64,000 nt of DNA from JAMQPK01 sp963761975 (GTDB lineage Bacteria > Acidobacteriota > Vicinamibacteria > Vicinamibacterales > JAMQPK01): the NCBI GenBank assembly GCA_963761975.1, contig CAVXIR010000002.1, positions 930,001 through 994,000 on the forward strand, read 5' to 3'. A model generated the notes under the pieces. That model did no database searches and was not told where the DNA came from. It saw only the letters and a list, made by a program, of their open reading frames with translations. The position numbers and the translations under genes were made by a program. This document shows positions 11,645 through 19,959 of this stretch, piece by piece. The first letter of the stretch is position 1; every line of letters begins with the position of its first letter.

Positions 11645-12400
11645 CTAATCCTGCCGCAGCGCAATCATCGGGTCGATCCGCGAGGCACGGCGCGCGGGAA
11701 CAAAACATGCCAGTGCCGCTACGCCCACAAGAATCAGGGATACCACGGCGGCAGTTGGGAGGTAGTCGGGGCGGACGCCGTAGAGCAGAGTCGTCATCAG
11801 GCGCGACTTCTGGCCGAGCGGCGAGCGCTCAGGGAAGTGACGCTTGGCAAACGCCTCGTTGACGATCGCCACGGGAGCAGAGGCCCTTCGATCGGATGGG
11901 TCGAAGAATCTTCCATCCCGCAGCCGCGCGCCGACGGTGGCAAAGTAATCGCGACTGACGTCGCGACCCAGCGCCACCTGGTCGGAGGCGCGGTCTCGTG
12001 ACTGGCCTTCCAGCAGGTAGAACGTCGCATTGGTGAAATTGGTGAACGGGATGAGATTGATGGACCCGGCGCTGATGACGCCGGGTATCGCCCGCACCTT
12101 TTCCACCTCCGCATTGATGAACGCGACACGGCGCTCGAAATCCGTGTATCGAAACAAAGGCGTCTCGAAGGTCAGGAGCCGTTCGCGGTTGAATCCGAGG
12201 TCGGTACTCCTCAAATGCTGAAAGGTCTGCAGCAGCAGCCCGCTGCACGTCAGCAGCACGACCGCGAGCGCCGTCTCAACGACAATCAGCGAATGCTGGA
12301 ACCAGTGGCTGCGGCCGCCGGTTGTCCCGCGGCCGCCCTCGCGGGGTTGCGCTGAACTCGATCTCAGCGGCAAGGTTGGACTGGACACGATTTGGATTGA
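11645..12400 (-). pseudogene. ADOP permease remnant with internal deletion
   Basis: The frame encodes the second half of an ADOP permease: SLIVVETALAVVLLTCSGLL, STDLGFNRERLLTFETPLF, the core segment ending in AFAKRHFPERSPLGQ, and then directly the last helix (RPDYLPTAAVVSLILVGVAA) and the family C-terminus (CFVPARRASRIDPMIALRQD). In intact relatives roughly 100 or more residues lie between SPLGQ and that last helix, so an in-frame deletion has occurred. The N-terminal half is absent; upstream of about 12400 the open frame shows no family similarity. Confidence 0.75.
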
Positions 12401-12744
12401 GCCCTTTTGCGTACAACGCTTTTCGACGCCCGAAGAAGCAAAGTCTCCGGTTTCGAAAAACCCTAGCGATTCGGCGGAGACTCGATCGACCGCGCTGGTC
12501 GCTCCGTTACGTCGCGAAGTACCGTCCACAGGACAATCCGGATAGGCTGGTGGAGCAACTGCAACAGTTCGCGCTGGGTCACGGCTGGTACGCGCTTAAA
12601 GATCGAACGGAGATTCACGGAACGTTCTACGGTCAGGACAAGACGCTGAGGTCGAAGCGACGACTGGAGCAATTGCGAAAGGAGCTCAGGGAGAACGATC
12701 TGTTCCTCTCATTGCGCTTGGGCAGTATTCGACCGAGCACCTGA
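12322..12744 (+). CDS. Hypothetical protein, doubtful
   Basis: An open frame whose last 70 codons have the high third-position GC expected for a real gene. They encode QLQQFALGHGWYALKDRTEI and then a basic helix (TLRSKRRLEQLRKELREND). The 5' part runs antisense to the ADOP pseudogene and is unlikely to be coding, so the true start is unknown and probably lies near 12500. It might be the damaged end of an accessory gene at the island border. I do not recognise the family. Confidence 0.25.
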   Translation: MSRGRPRGVALNSISAARLDWTRFGLSPFAYNAFRRPKKQSLRFRKTLAIRRRLDRPRWSLRYVAKYRPQDNPDRLVEQLQQFALGHGWYALKDRTEIHGTFYGQDKTLRSKRRLEQLRKELRENDLFLSLRLGSIRPST

Positions 12745-12766
12745 GAGATCAACGTTAAGGGGATCC

Positions 12767-12812
12767 AGCAAGAGCAGACGCGGCAGTTCGACGCCGCGTT
12801 CCCGCTCTTGCT
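12767..12812. promoter_or_regulatory. Two-step hairpin upstream of the toxin-antitoxin pair
   Basis: AGCAAGAGC (12767-12775) pairs with GCTCTTGCT (12804-12812), and inside it CGCGGC (12779-12784) pairs with GCCGCG (12793-12798). There is no U-tract, so it is not a classic terminator. It lies about 60 bases before the antitoxin gene. Confidence 0.5.
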
Positions 12813-12838
12813 CCGAGCGCGGCCAGCCCCTTGGGAAT

Positions 12839-12867
12839 TTGTGCCGTCCCCGACGACGGGTTAGGAT
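12839..12867 (+). promoter_or_regulatory. Promoter-like sequence of the vapB45-like gene
   Basis: TTGTGC (12839-12844), a 17-base spacer and TAGGAT (12862-12867). The antitoxin GTG lies 6 bases later, which suggests a leaderless transcript. Confidence 0.4.
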
Positions 12868-12873
12868 TGGCGC

Positions 12874-13629
12874 GTGGGAGTGACCAGACGTCGGAACTTG
12901 GCGCAGCTCTACTCGGGACCTCAGGTCCTGGAGGTACCCTGGTACTCGGTGTTCGAGGCGTCCCGGTACCTTCAGATTCCCGAGAACACGCTGCGTTCCT
13001 GGGTTTCCGGACGCTCGTACCCGTTGCGGTCCGGCGCAAGCCGCCGGTCCGAGCCGGTTATCGAACTCGCTGACCCGGCGAACTCGCGGCTGTCGTTCAG
13101 CAACCTCACTGAAGCGCATGTCCTAGACGCATTACGACGGCAATACCAGGTCGAGTTGCCGCAGATTCGTCGTGCCGTCAATTACCTGCGCGAGCACTTC
13201 AAGACTCAGCATCCTCTGGTTCATCACCAGATGCTCACGGACCGCAAGCACCTGTTCGTTGAAGCCGCGGGCGTCAAGGACGTGATCAATGCATCCAGAC
13301 ACGGCCAGCTGGCGATGCGCGATCTGATCGGGCTGCACCTCGAGCGCGTGGAGTGGGACAAGGATGGATTCGTCGCGCGGCTCTATCCGTTCACGCGCAG
13401 TCGGCGGAGCCCGGCTGAAGAAGCGTCCCAGCCCCGCGTTGTCACGATGGATCCACGCGTTGAGTTTGGCCGACCGATTCTGAAGGTGTCGGCTGTGCCG
13501 ACCGCGGTCATCGCGGACCGCTACAAGGCGGGCGAGTCGATCGCTGATCTCGCCGACGACTATGGCGAGGACCCGCTCAACATCGAGGAAGCGGTCCGCT
13601 GCGAGCTCCAGCCGGCGAAAGCCGCCTGA
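12874..13629 (+). CDS. DUF433-type antitoxin, VapB45-like
   Basis: A 251-residue DNA-binding antitoxin. The N-terminal half holds a helix-turn-helix-like segment (EVPWYSVFEASRYLQIPENT, then LRSWVSGRSYPL). The C-terminal third is a DUF433 domain (FGRPILKVSAVPTAVIADRY, KAGESIADLADDYGEDPLNI, EEAVRCEL), the same architecture as mycobacterial VapB45. The middle is helical. The GTG start at 12874 follows a promoter-like element directly. It is followed, with a 68-base overlap, by a PIN-like toxin gene, which is strong context for a type II toxin-antitoxin pair. Such antitoxins neutralise the toxin and repress the operon; autorepression here is inferred. Confidence 0.8.
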   Translation: MGVTRRRNLAQLYSGPQVLEVPWYSVFEASRYLQIPENTLRSWVSGRSYPLRSGASRRSEPVIELADPANSRLSFSNLTEAHVLDALRRQYQVELPQIRRAVNYLREHFKTQHPLVHHQMLTDRKHLFVEAAGVKDVINASRHGQLAMRDLIGLHLERVEWDKDGFVARLYPFTRSRRSPAEEASQPRVVTMDPRVEFGRPILKVSAVPTAVIADRYKAGESIADLADDYGEDPLNIEEAVRCELQPAKAA

Positions 13630-14026
13630 GCCCCTCGTATTCTTCATCGATAGATCGCTGGGCCAAAAGAAAGTGCCCGAGGCGCTCCGCACCGCCGGTG
13701 TCGAGATCCGCGTCCATGACGAACTCTTTGCTCAAGGGACTGAGGATGTTGTCTGGCTGCGCGAAGCCGGCGTCAACGGCTGGGTCGTCATTACGCGCGA
13801 CGACCGAATTCGGTACAACCAACTCGAGAAACAAGCTGTCATCGCTGCGAGGCTTCGGTTCTTCAGCATCACATCGTCGTCCCTGACCGGGGAAGAAGCG
13901 GCGGCGTTAATTCTGTCGGCTTTGGACAGGATGTCGCGCCTGTGCAGGCAGCATTCGAAGCGCGGATTCATCGCAAAGATTTCACGCGGTCCGGATGTGA
14001 AGATCATCGATACGAGCAGGAAGTAA
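13562..14026 (+). CDS. PIN-like toxin, VapC45-like
   Basis: A 154-residue putative ribonuclease of the PIN-like fold, homologous in layout to VapC45-type toxins. Seen: PLVFFIDRSLGQKKVPEALR (first acidic residue D), RVHDELFAQGTEDVVWLREA (acidic centre) and GWVVITRDDRIRYNQLEKQ (third acidic site), then a helical C-terminus. The ATG at 13562 lies 68 bases inside the antitoxin gene; the first 23 residues are basic (RTRSTSRKRSAASSSRRKP) and look like by-products of the overlap. No later ATG, GTG or TTG exists before the conserved core, so either the long overlap is real or translation re-initiates unusually. RNA target unknown. Confidence 0.75.
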   Translation: MARTRSTSRKRSAASSSRRKPPEPLVFFIDRSLGQKKVPEALRTAGVEIRVHDELFAQGTEDVVWLREAGVNGWVVITRDDRIRYNQLEKQAVIAARLRFFSITSSSLTGEEAAALILSALDRMSRLCRQHSKRGFIAKISRGPDVKIIDTSRK

Positions 14027-14049
14027 ACGAGTAGAGCGGGAGGGCTGGA

Positions 14050-14418
14050 ATGGTTTGGAAGCCGTTAAGCCGCGTTGAACTGCAGAGCACCATCGCGCGG
14101 GAACTGGCTGAATGCTCCGACGAACAGCGAGCCTATTTCAAGCGCGTTGCGTTCGAGCCGACGAAGTGGAATCAGTCGCCATACGGTGACGAGGGTGGGG
14201 GCTTCTGGGCCATTGGCGCGGACGACAACCGGGTGCTTTGGTACAACGACATTGAGGACGGTTTCAACGTGTCTACGTACATCGAATGGGGCACTATCCC
14301 GGCCAATGAGTACTGGTGCAACCAGGACGAGTTGAAGTTCGCCTTGCCCGGTTTGATGGGTGGTCAGACGTGGAAGGCAAGGCCACCAGAGCCGCTCGAT
14401 CCTAGTGAATCCGCCTAG
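14050..14418 (+). CDS. Hypothetical protein, conserved-looking
   Basis: A 122-residue soluble protein with a helical start (RVELQSTIARELAECSDEQR) and an aromatic-rich core (GDEGGGFWAIGADDNRVLWY, then NDIEDGFNVSTYIEWGTIPA). Its balanced composition and GC-rich codon use look genuine. It starts 23 bases after the toxin gene, on the same strand, and could belong to the accessory module. I recognise no domain; an immunity-like or regulatory role is only a guess. Confidence 0.55.
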   Translation: MVWKPLSRVELQSTIARELAECSDEQRAYFKRVAFEPTKWNQSPYGDEGGGFWAIGADDNRVLWYNDIEDGFNVSTYIEWGTIPANEYWCNQDELKFALPGLMGGQTWKARPPEPLDPSESA

Positions 14419-14493
14419 CATCGAAGAGATTACTTCGATGCGCGGACTGAGTATCCGCTGGAAACCATGAAGCCATACCGAGGGGGAACACGA

Positions 14494-14526
14494 GGGGGAA
14501 CAGGACTCAACGCGGGGTGTTCCCCC
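14494..14526. repeat. Inverted repeat, 9-bp arms
   Basis: GGGGGAACA (14494-14502) and TGTTCCCCC (14518-14526) enclose a 15-base loop. A direct copy of the left arm sits 11 bases upstream (GGGGGAACA within 14481-14490). Confidence 0.6.
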
Positions 14527-14690
14527 CGATTGAGGACCCCGCGCCGGATCGGGTTCGAGGCTACCGCACCCTTCCTTCAGCCGCTGCAAGTCGATGTGCG
14601 ATTGCGGCTTCTTGTTCCGAGCACGCGGTCGGCGTCTTTTGCCGACTGCTCGCCTTCGCCACGGTCGTCGCCGCGCCAAGAGGCTGACCA

Positions 14691-14763
14691 TGGCGTGAGC
14701 GACCACAAGATTTGACCGCATCCGCGATCATGCCTGCGGCCACAGCCGAGGTCGCTCACGCCA
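14691..14763. repeat. Long inverted repeat A, 14-bp perfect arms
   Basis: TGGCGTGAGCGACC (14691-14704) is perfectly complementary to GGTCGCTCACGCCA (14750-14763), with a 45-base loop. The arms match inverted repeat B at 15120-15190 except for compensated changes. Confidence 0.8.
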
Positions 14764-14971
14764 CGCTTGCAGGGTGTCATCGCCTCCGACGCCCTAGACT
14801 GCGTCCGTAGGCGGTCAGATCCTGATGGCATTTTCGAGGCGGGCCGGCGCGGTTTTCCGGAGCGTTTTCCCACCCTGGTTTCAGACTACGACTCGGAACG
14901 GCTGACGCCGCGAGGGGGGCCGCGACAAAGAGCGGTGGTTGGCGCACTTCGAGAACGCTAAGTTGTTCGTC

Positions 14972-15016
14972 GACACCGGTGGTCGATGGACCGGTGTCCG
15001 CGAGAGCTTCTCTCGC
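14972..15016. repeat. Two adjacent hairpins
   Basis: GACACCGGT (14972-14980) pairs with ACCGGTGTC (14990-14998). One base later GCGAGAG (15000-15006) pairs with CTCTCGC (15010-15016) around a 3-base loop. The two stems would stack end to end. Confidence 0.65.
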
Positions 15017-15063
15017 AAGTGTCTCCATACCGACGACATGCAAGTTGAGAGGCAGAATAATGA

Positions 15064-15084
15064 GCGCGGCGTTCTTTGCCGCGC
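15064..15084. repeat. Hairpin, 7-bp GC stem
   Basis: GCGCGGC (15064-15070) and GCCGCGC (15078-15084) surround the loop GTTCTTT. Confidence 0.55.
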
Positions 15085-15119
15085 AGGAAACGCACTTAGC
15101 CGGCGTCACTGATGGAGCG

Positions 15120-15190
15120 GGGGCGTGAGCAACCCCCCGGTTCTGCGCCGACTGCCGTCCCGAGGCCGGCCAGAGGGTTGCTCACGCCCC
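15120..15190. repeat. Long inverted repeat B, 16-bp perfect arms
   Basis: GGGGCGTGAGCAACCC (15120-15135) is perfectly complementary to GGGTTGCTCACGCCCC (15175-15190), with a 39-base loop. Compared with repeat A, position 10 of the shared GCGTGAGCRACC arm differs (A for G) and the partner arm carries the compensating change (T for C). Confidence 0.8.
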
Positions 15191-15334
15191 GGTGCCGGTG
15201 TCGCAAACCGCCATCGAAACGGTGAGTGATCTGCGTGCCGTTTGCGAGTGCGTTGTTAGTTGCGTACCCATCGCAGATCGCGCAAGGATCACACTGCTCT
15301 TTCGATGCTGGTTTTGTCTCCGCACTCGGTTGCA

Positions 15335-15394
15335 TCGGCCATCACATGATCAGCGTCGAGCTGTGCTCGACGGTAGCACTTATGTGATGGCCGA
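15335..15394. repeat. Nested cruciform, 13-bp outer and 7-bp inner stems
   Basis: TCGGCCATCACAT (15335-15347) pairs with ATGTGATGGCCGA (15382-15394). Inside it GTCGAGC (15355-15361) pairs with GCTCGAC (15365-15371) around a 3-base loop. Confidence 0.75.
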
Positions 15395-15659
15395 GGAAGC
15401 TCGGTTGCCGTTTTCAGTATTGACCCGAGCCGCCGGTAGCCATATCGTGAAGATCTCGTCGGTGCCATCGCGCACCCTCTCCGCAGTCGGATCCGATGCG
15501 GAGTGCTGCCGCCGCCGCTCTCAGAGCAACGCTGCAGCTCCCCCCACAACTCATTGATCGATCGCGCGACGGCTGCCCGCGCGTTCACTGCGTCGACTTC
15601 ACGTCACGCGTATCGCTGTCGGCGTTACGCCCGCATCTGCGCTTCACGTACATCGGCGA

Positions 15660-15690
15660 GCCGGCTCCAGGCCGGCGCGCTTGAGCGCGC
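15660..15690. repeat. Two short GC hairpins before the small gene
   Basis: GCCGGC pairs with GCCGGC across TCCAG, and GCGCGC (15675-15680) pairs with GCGCGC (15685-15690) around TTGA. The two stems share bases, so they are mutually exclusive. The next gene starts 13 bases later. Confidence 0.45.
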
Positions 15691-15702
15691 ACCCAGCACA
15701 AC

Positions 15703-15924
15703 ATGAATCGTGATACTTCGCGTTCGCGGGGTGCGGTCATGGAGTTGGTCGAACATACCGATGACAGGCCGGAGCCGATCTCAATCGCGCGCTGTCGGGA
15801 ATTGCTCGGCGAGGAAGCGGAATCGCTGACCGATCAGGAGGTCGGGTTGATCCGCCGACACGCGGAGACTATGGCGTGCATCGTGGTCGAGATGTATCAG
15901 GAAGGCTGCCGGATTCCCGAGTAG
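15703..15924 (+). CDS. Small helical protein preceding a serine recombinase
   Basis: A 73-residue acidic, mostly helical protein: ISIARCRELLGEEAESLTDQ, then EVGLIRRHAETMACIVVEMY. It ends 60 bases before the recombinase start on the same strand. Small proteins of this look often precede large serine recombinases in GC-rich genomes and may act as regulators or accessory factors; that role is inference. An ATG at 15739 would give a shorter, 61-residue product. Confidence 0.6.
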   Translation: MNRDTSRSRGAVMELVEHTDDRPEPISIARCRELLGEEAESLTDQEVGLIRRHAETMACIVVEMYQEGCRIPE

Positions 15925-15983
15925 AAGTCGTGCCTCGGAACCGCCACTTGTCGGAGCCCGTGAATGGGTCTACGCTGCCAACC

Positions 15984-17538
15984 ATGGTCGGCGCGGTGAT
16001 CTACGTTCGCGTCAGCACGAAGGAGCAGACGGAGAATCAGAGTCTGCCGACGCAATTGCGCGCTTGCGAGGAGTACTGCCGCCGCCAGGGTACGATGTGC
16101 TCGACCGCTTCCACGAGGAAGGCGAGAGCGCCAAGACGACGGATCGCAGCCAGCTTCAGAAGCTGCTCACCTTCTGCCGCCTGAACAAGGGTCGCCTGCA
16201 CTTCGTCGTCGTGTTCAAACACGCTTCGCGCGGGACAAGTACGACCGCTTCGCGCTGCGCTCGCATCTGCAATCGCTTGGCATCTCTCTGCGGTCGGCAA
16301 CGGAGCCGATCGACGACACTTCCACGGGCAAGCTGATGGAAGGCGTGTTGGCCGCATTCGCGCAGTTCAACAACGACTGTCGCTCAGACCGGACCCGCGC
16401 CGGCATGAAGGCGGCATTGGAGCTCGGGCGCTGGGTGTTCCTGGCGCCGATCGGCTACTTGAACGCGCCGCGCGCGATGGGCAAGAGCCTGATGCCCGAT
16501 CCTGAGCGAGCGCCGCTTGTGCGGCGAGCATTCGAGGAGTACGCGACCGGGCGCTTCACCAAACAACAGCTCCTCAAGCAGTCAAGAGCCTGGGGCTTCA
16601 CCAACCGGCGCGGCTGTCCGCTCACATCGCAAGTAATCGGCGTGCTGCTGCGGAACCAGCTCTATGCCGGCATCGTGGACGTCATCGAGTACGGCGTTCG
16701 CGGAAAACGCGGCGACTTCGAGCCCCTGATCTCCGAGGACCTGTTCTTCCGTGTGCAAGCGGTCTTGTCCGGGCGAGTTCCGAGCACGACGCCACAGCAG
16801 CGGGCGCACCCGGACTTCCCATTGCGCGCCTTCGTGCGCTGCGCGTCCTGTGGTCGAGCCCTCACCGGCAGCTGGTCGAAGGGTCGCAGCGAGTACTACG
16901 CGTACTACCACTGCCGTCCAGGCTGTCGCGCAGTCAACATCACGAAGGCGAAGCTCGAAGGGCTCTTCGCAGACGAACTCGCTCTGCTGCAGCCAACACC
17001 AGGCTACACGCGGCTACTCAAGGAATCCGTGCTGCGCATCTGGAAGGCGCGGAAAGCAGCCGTCCGCGATGAACTGGCGATTGCCGAACGGGCTGCCAAA
17101 GCGATTCAGGACAAGCTCGACCGTCTGGACGAGGCATTCCTTTTCGAGCGCTCGATCGACATCGAGACGTACGACCGCCACGCCGAGAAATTGCGCGAGG
17201 AGCTCACGCTCGCCCGGATCGACCGTCACTCCGGCCAGCTCGATGAACTCGACGTAGAGGGCATCCTGGCGTTCGCAGAACGCGTTCTGCCGCGCGCCGC
17301 CGACCTGTGGGTGCAGGCGTCACTCGAACAGCGACAGCGGTTCCAACAACTGTTCTTTCCGGACGGAATTTCGTTCGATGGAAACGGCTTTGTTGGAACC
17401 CGCGTAACCGCACCGGCCTTCAGCTACTTGCGGACGATCGGGGATGGAAATGAAAGGATGGTGGCCCAGATTTTCCCCAGATGGAACCCACTGACCAGCT
17501 GGATGCGCCAAATCGAAGACTTCCAGAGAGCCGCGTAA
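15984..17538 (+). pseudogene. Large serine recombinase, two frameshifts
   Basis: A resolvase/invertase-type recombinase broken into three frames. Frame 1 starts at ATG 15984 with VGAVIYVRVSTKEQTENQS, including the catalytic Ser in VRVS. A single-base loss near 16088-16091 shifts it. Frame 2 continues YDVLDRFHEEGESAKTTDRS and LHFVVVFK. About four bases are missing near 16220, which removes the conserved LDR of the usual KLDRFARD motif. Frame 3, from 16240, reads DKYDRFALRSHLQSLGIS and then runs to 17538 with a recombinase domain, a zinc-ribbon (FVRCASCGRALTGSWSKGR, then YYHCRPGC) and a coiled coil. If real, the two indels inactivate it; sequencing error is the alternative. Confidence 0.8.
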
Positions 17539-17583
17539 AGAGGCTTCCTAAACGTCCCCCATCGGTCCGCGTCGAGCGTATTG

Positions 17584-19780
17584 CTACTTGTTGAGCGCAG
17601 CCGTCCAGTTGAGGACGACGGTGAGCGGGGCGGCGCCGCTGGACTTCTGTGGCGTCGCGGTGACGAGGAAGCGCTGCCCGTCTTTGGTCACGGCGTAGAC
17701 CTGGTTATACCCGAGTGTCCAGACGTTTGCGTGAAAAAGAGCCTGTGGCGGCCCGGCATCGAATGAACGACCGTCTCCGATCGGGACGGACATCATCGTC
17801 CCATCCGGTCCGAGATAGAACAACTCACGGCCGTCCGCTCGCCACACAGGATGGCTCCCACCGTTTCTCGACACTTGAGATTTCGCGCCCGGCCCGGGAA
17901 ACGACCGCACGTAAACGTCCGTCTGGCCACCTTCGTTGCTCGTGTATGCGAGCCATCGGCCAGCCGGCGAGAACACGGCTGATGTTTCGGTGAACGGACT
18001 GTCCGCGAACGCAAACGGCTTCCGATCGCCGAACAACGGAAGGATCCAGACGTTCGATCCTCGAGTGGTATACGCGATGAACTGTCCGTCCGACGACCAA
18101 CCGCTCGGAGTCATCGTGAAATTCCCCTGTCCCTCCAGGAGCAATTCATCCTTGCCTGTCTCACTGCTCAACGTCTGACGTAGGGCGATCGGCTGTCGGG
18201 ATCGTGAGGATTGGAACGCGATCCGATCGCTCTGCGGCGACCACACCGGTGACCGTTCCTGTCCTGGATGGACGGTCAGGCGCGATCGGATGTTACGGGC
18301 GATATCGATCAGCCAGATGTCGACGTTATTCGGAGCTCCGGTTTCCAACGTCACCGCCACGCGGCGTTCGTCCGGCGACAGCGCGAGACCGGAGTATGGA
18401 GCTGCGTCGCTCAGTGTGCCGAGCTCGCGGCCGGTGCGATCGAACCAGGTCAACTGCCGTGGTACGTCGGCGCCGGCCTGTCCGTACACCAGCGTGCCGT
18501 TCTCTGACACGGACGCACCCACGTAGCGGCTTTGCTCCCTGGCGACACGCTCGGCGAGAGGAAAGGCATCGCCGAGCAGTTGACGTGTGTCGAGGTCGAA
18601 CGTTCGCGCCATCAAGGTCTCTTCGTGCGTGAAGATCAGATGACCGGAGCCGTACGACACTGCTGACTCGGCCTGAAAAAGGAGCTGATCGGCGCCTGGC
18701 CTGTCGAGCGAAGCCGATTCTGATCACCGACGGCGTGGATGCCGGACAGCAGGGTCCGGTGACGGCGGTGTAGAAAAAGTGCCGGCCATCGGGCAGAAAG
18801 TGGGGCCACCGGTGGACGTCTTCTCCGGTGTTCTTATCAAGGGTCGTGGCGACCGTCGGACTCCCGCCGACGCTCGACACGCGCAACAGGCCCATTTGTG
18901 AGGGCCCTGGCGCGAACAGAATCACATTCTCGCGGCTCCAACTCCCGCCGTTCCCGGCCGGTGCGTCGGCCAGCACGCTTGGAGGTCCGCCGGCAATCTG
19001 AACCCTTTTGAGCTTGCCATCCGCGAAGAACCCGATGGAACGGCTGTCGGGCGACCAGAACGGGAAGGTTCCGCCGTCGGTTCCCTGAATCGGCGTCGCT
19101 TTCAGCGTGGCGACGGGTCGCAGCCAGATCTGATACGCGCTGTTGGCGCGCGCCACGAAGACGATGTGCCGGCCATCAGGGGACACGGCCAGCTGCGTGG
19201 CCGTGCCGCTTCCACCACGGCTCGGACCGCCAAACGACGCATTCTCCGGCGGGGGGATGGTGAACTGCGCCGGACCAGGGGCTGACGCGAGGCCGCCGTC
19301 TCGGCGCAGTGCGATGACTGCGGTCGCGATCAGTGCAGCGGCGAGCACACCGGCAACCAGCCATGGCACACGACTCGATTGCGGCGGAGGTGACACCGCA
19401 GGTGCTCCGGCCTCGAGTTCACTGCCCGATTGGGAGGCCACGCGACCAGGCGCCGCATCAACGGAATCCGTCAACGGCTCCGCTTCACCGCAGAACGCAT
19501 AACCGAAGCCGTGCGCAGTGCGTACGAACTTGGGAGCACGGGCCGGGTCACCGAGTGCCGCCCGAATTTCGGCGACGAGGTTGGAGAGGTTGGCTTCGGC
19601 GACGAATGTGCCGGGCCACAGCCGTTCTTGCAGGTCCGCTTTCGAGAGGGCCTTCGGCCGCTCGAGCACGAGCGCCGACAACAGTTCGAACGCCTTCGGC
19701 TCGAGATGAATTTCCTCGCCGGCGTTGGTCAGCTGCCTGCTCTCGAGATCGAGCGTGAACGGGCCGAAGCGAATGCGCAT
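17584..19780 (-). pseudogene. Winged-helix/PD40 regulator, one frameshift
   Basis: A membrane-anchored regulator of the CadC-like type with a periplasmic propeller. Residues 1-100 are a Trans_reg_C winged helix (FGPFTLDLESRQLTNAGEEI, LEPKAFELLSALVLERP, FVRTAHGFGYAF). One transmembrane segment follows (PWLVAGVLAAALIATAVIAL). PD40 blades then begin (TQLAVSPDGRHIVFVARANS). Near 18711-18712 an extra base shifts the frame; the second frame continues the propeller (LALSPDERRVAVTLETGAPN, WSSDGQFIAYTTRG, FSPAGRWLAYTSNEG) to LNWTAALNK at 17584. Without the indel this is a single protein of about 730 residues. It is divergent from the carboxylesterase gene. Confidence 0.8.
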
Positions 19781-19959
19781 TGCGGATCCTTGGAGAAAAG
19801 CTGCCAGATCCCTGGAAGATCCCTGGTGATCCCCTGGGACATGCCGCTGCGTGGTAGCTATTTTACCTGCGCTGGTCCGAGCGGCAGGTCGCCTCCACTC
19901 GTTGCCGAGGCGGTGACGTGCAGCTCTCTCAACTTCATCGCGTTTATCCGGAGGTATCT

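Larger units (their letters stand above)
14419..15702. other. Hairpin-rich non-coding region
   Basis: A stretch of 1.28 kb without a credible gene. It contains at least seven perfect or near-perfect inverted repeats with stems of 6-16 bp, listed separately. The open frames present are short, lack starts with ribosome sites, and change across the hairpins. The density of stems suggests structured RNA, recombination sites or regulatory DNA; which one cannot be decided from the sequence alone. Confidence 0.5.

Noticed and set aside
14467..14715. Possible gene in the hairpin region (82 codons)
   Set aside because: Its frame runs through hairpin A and its product is low in complexity; no homology recognised by eye.
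14691..15394. Integron attC sites
   Set aside because: The arms lack the RYYYAAC/GTTRRRY core sites, no integron integrase is nearby, and no cassette genes lie between the stems.
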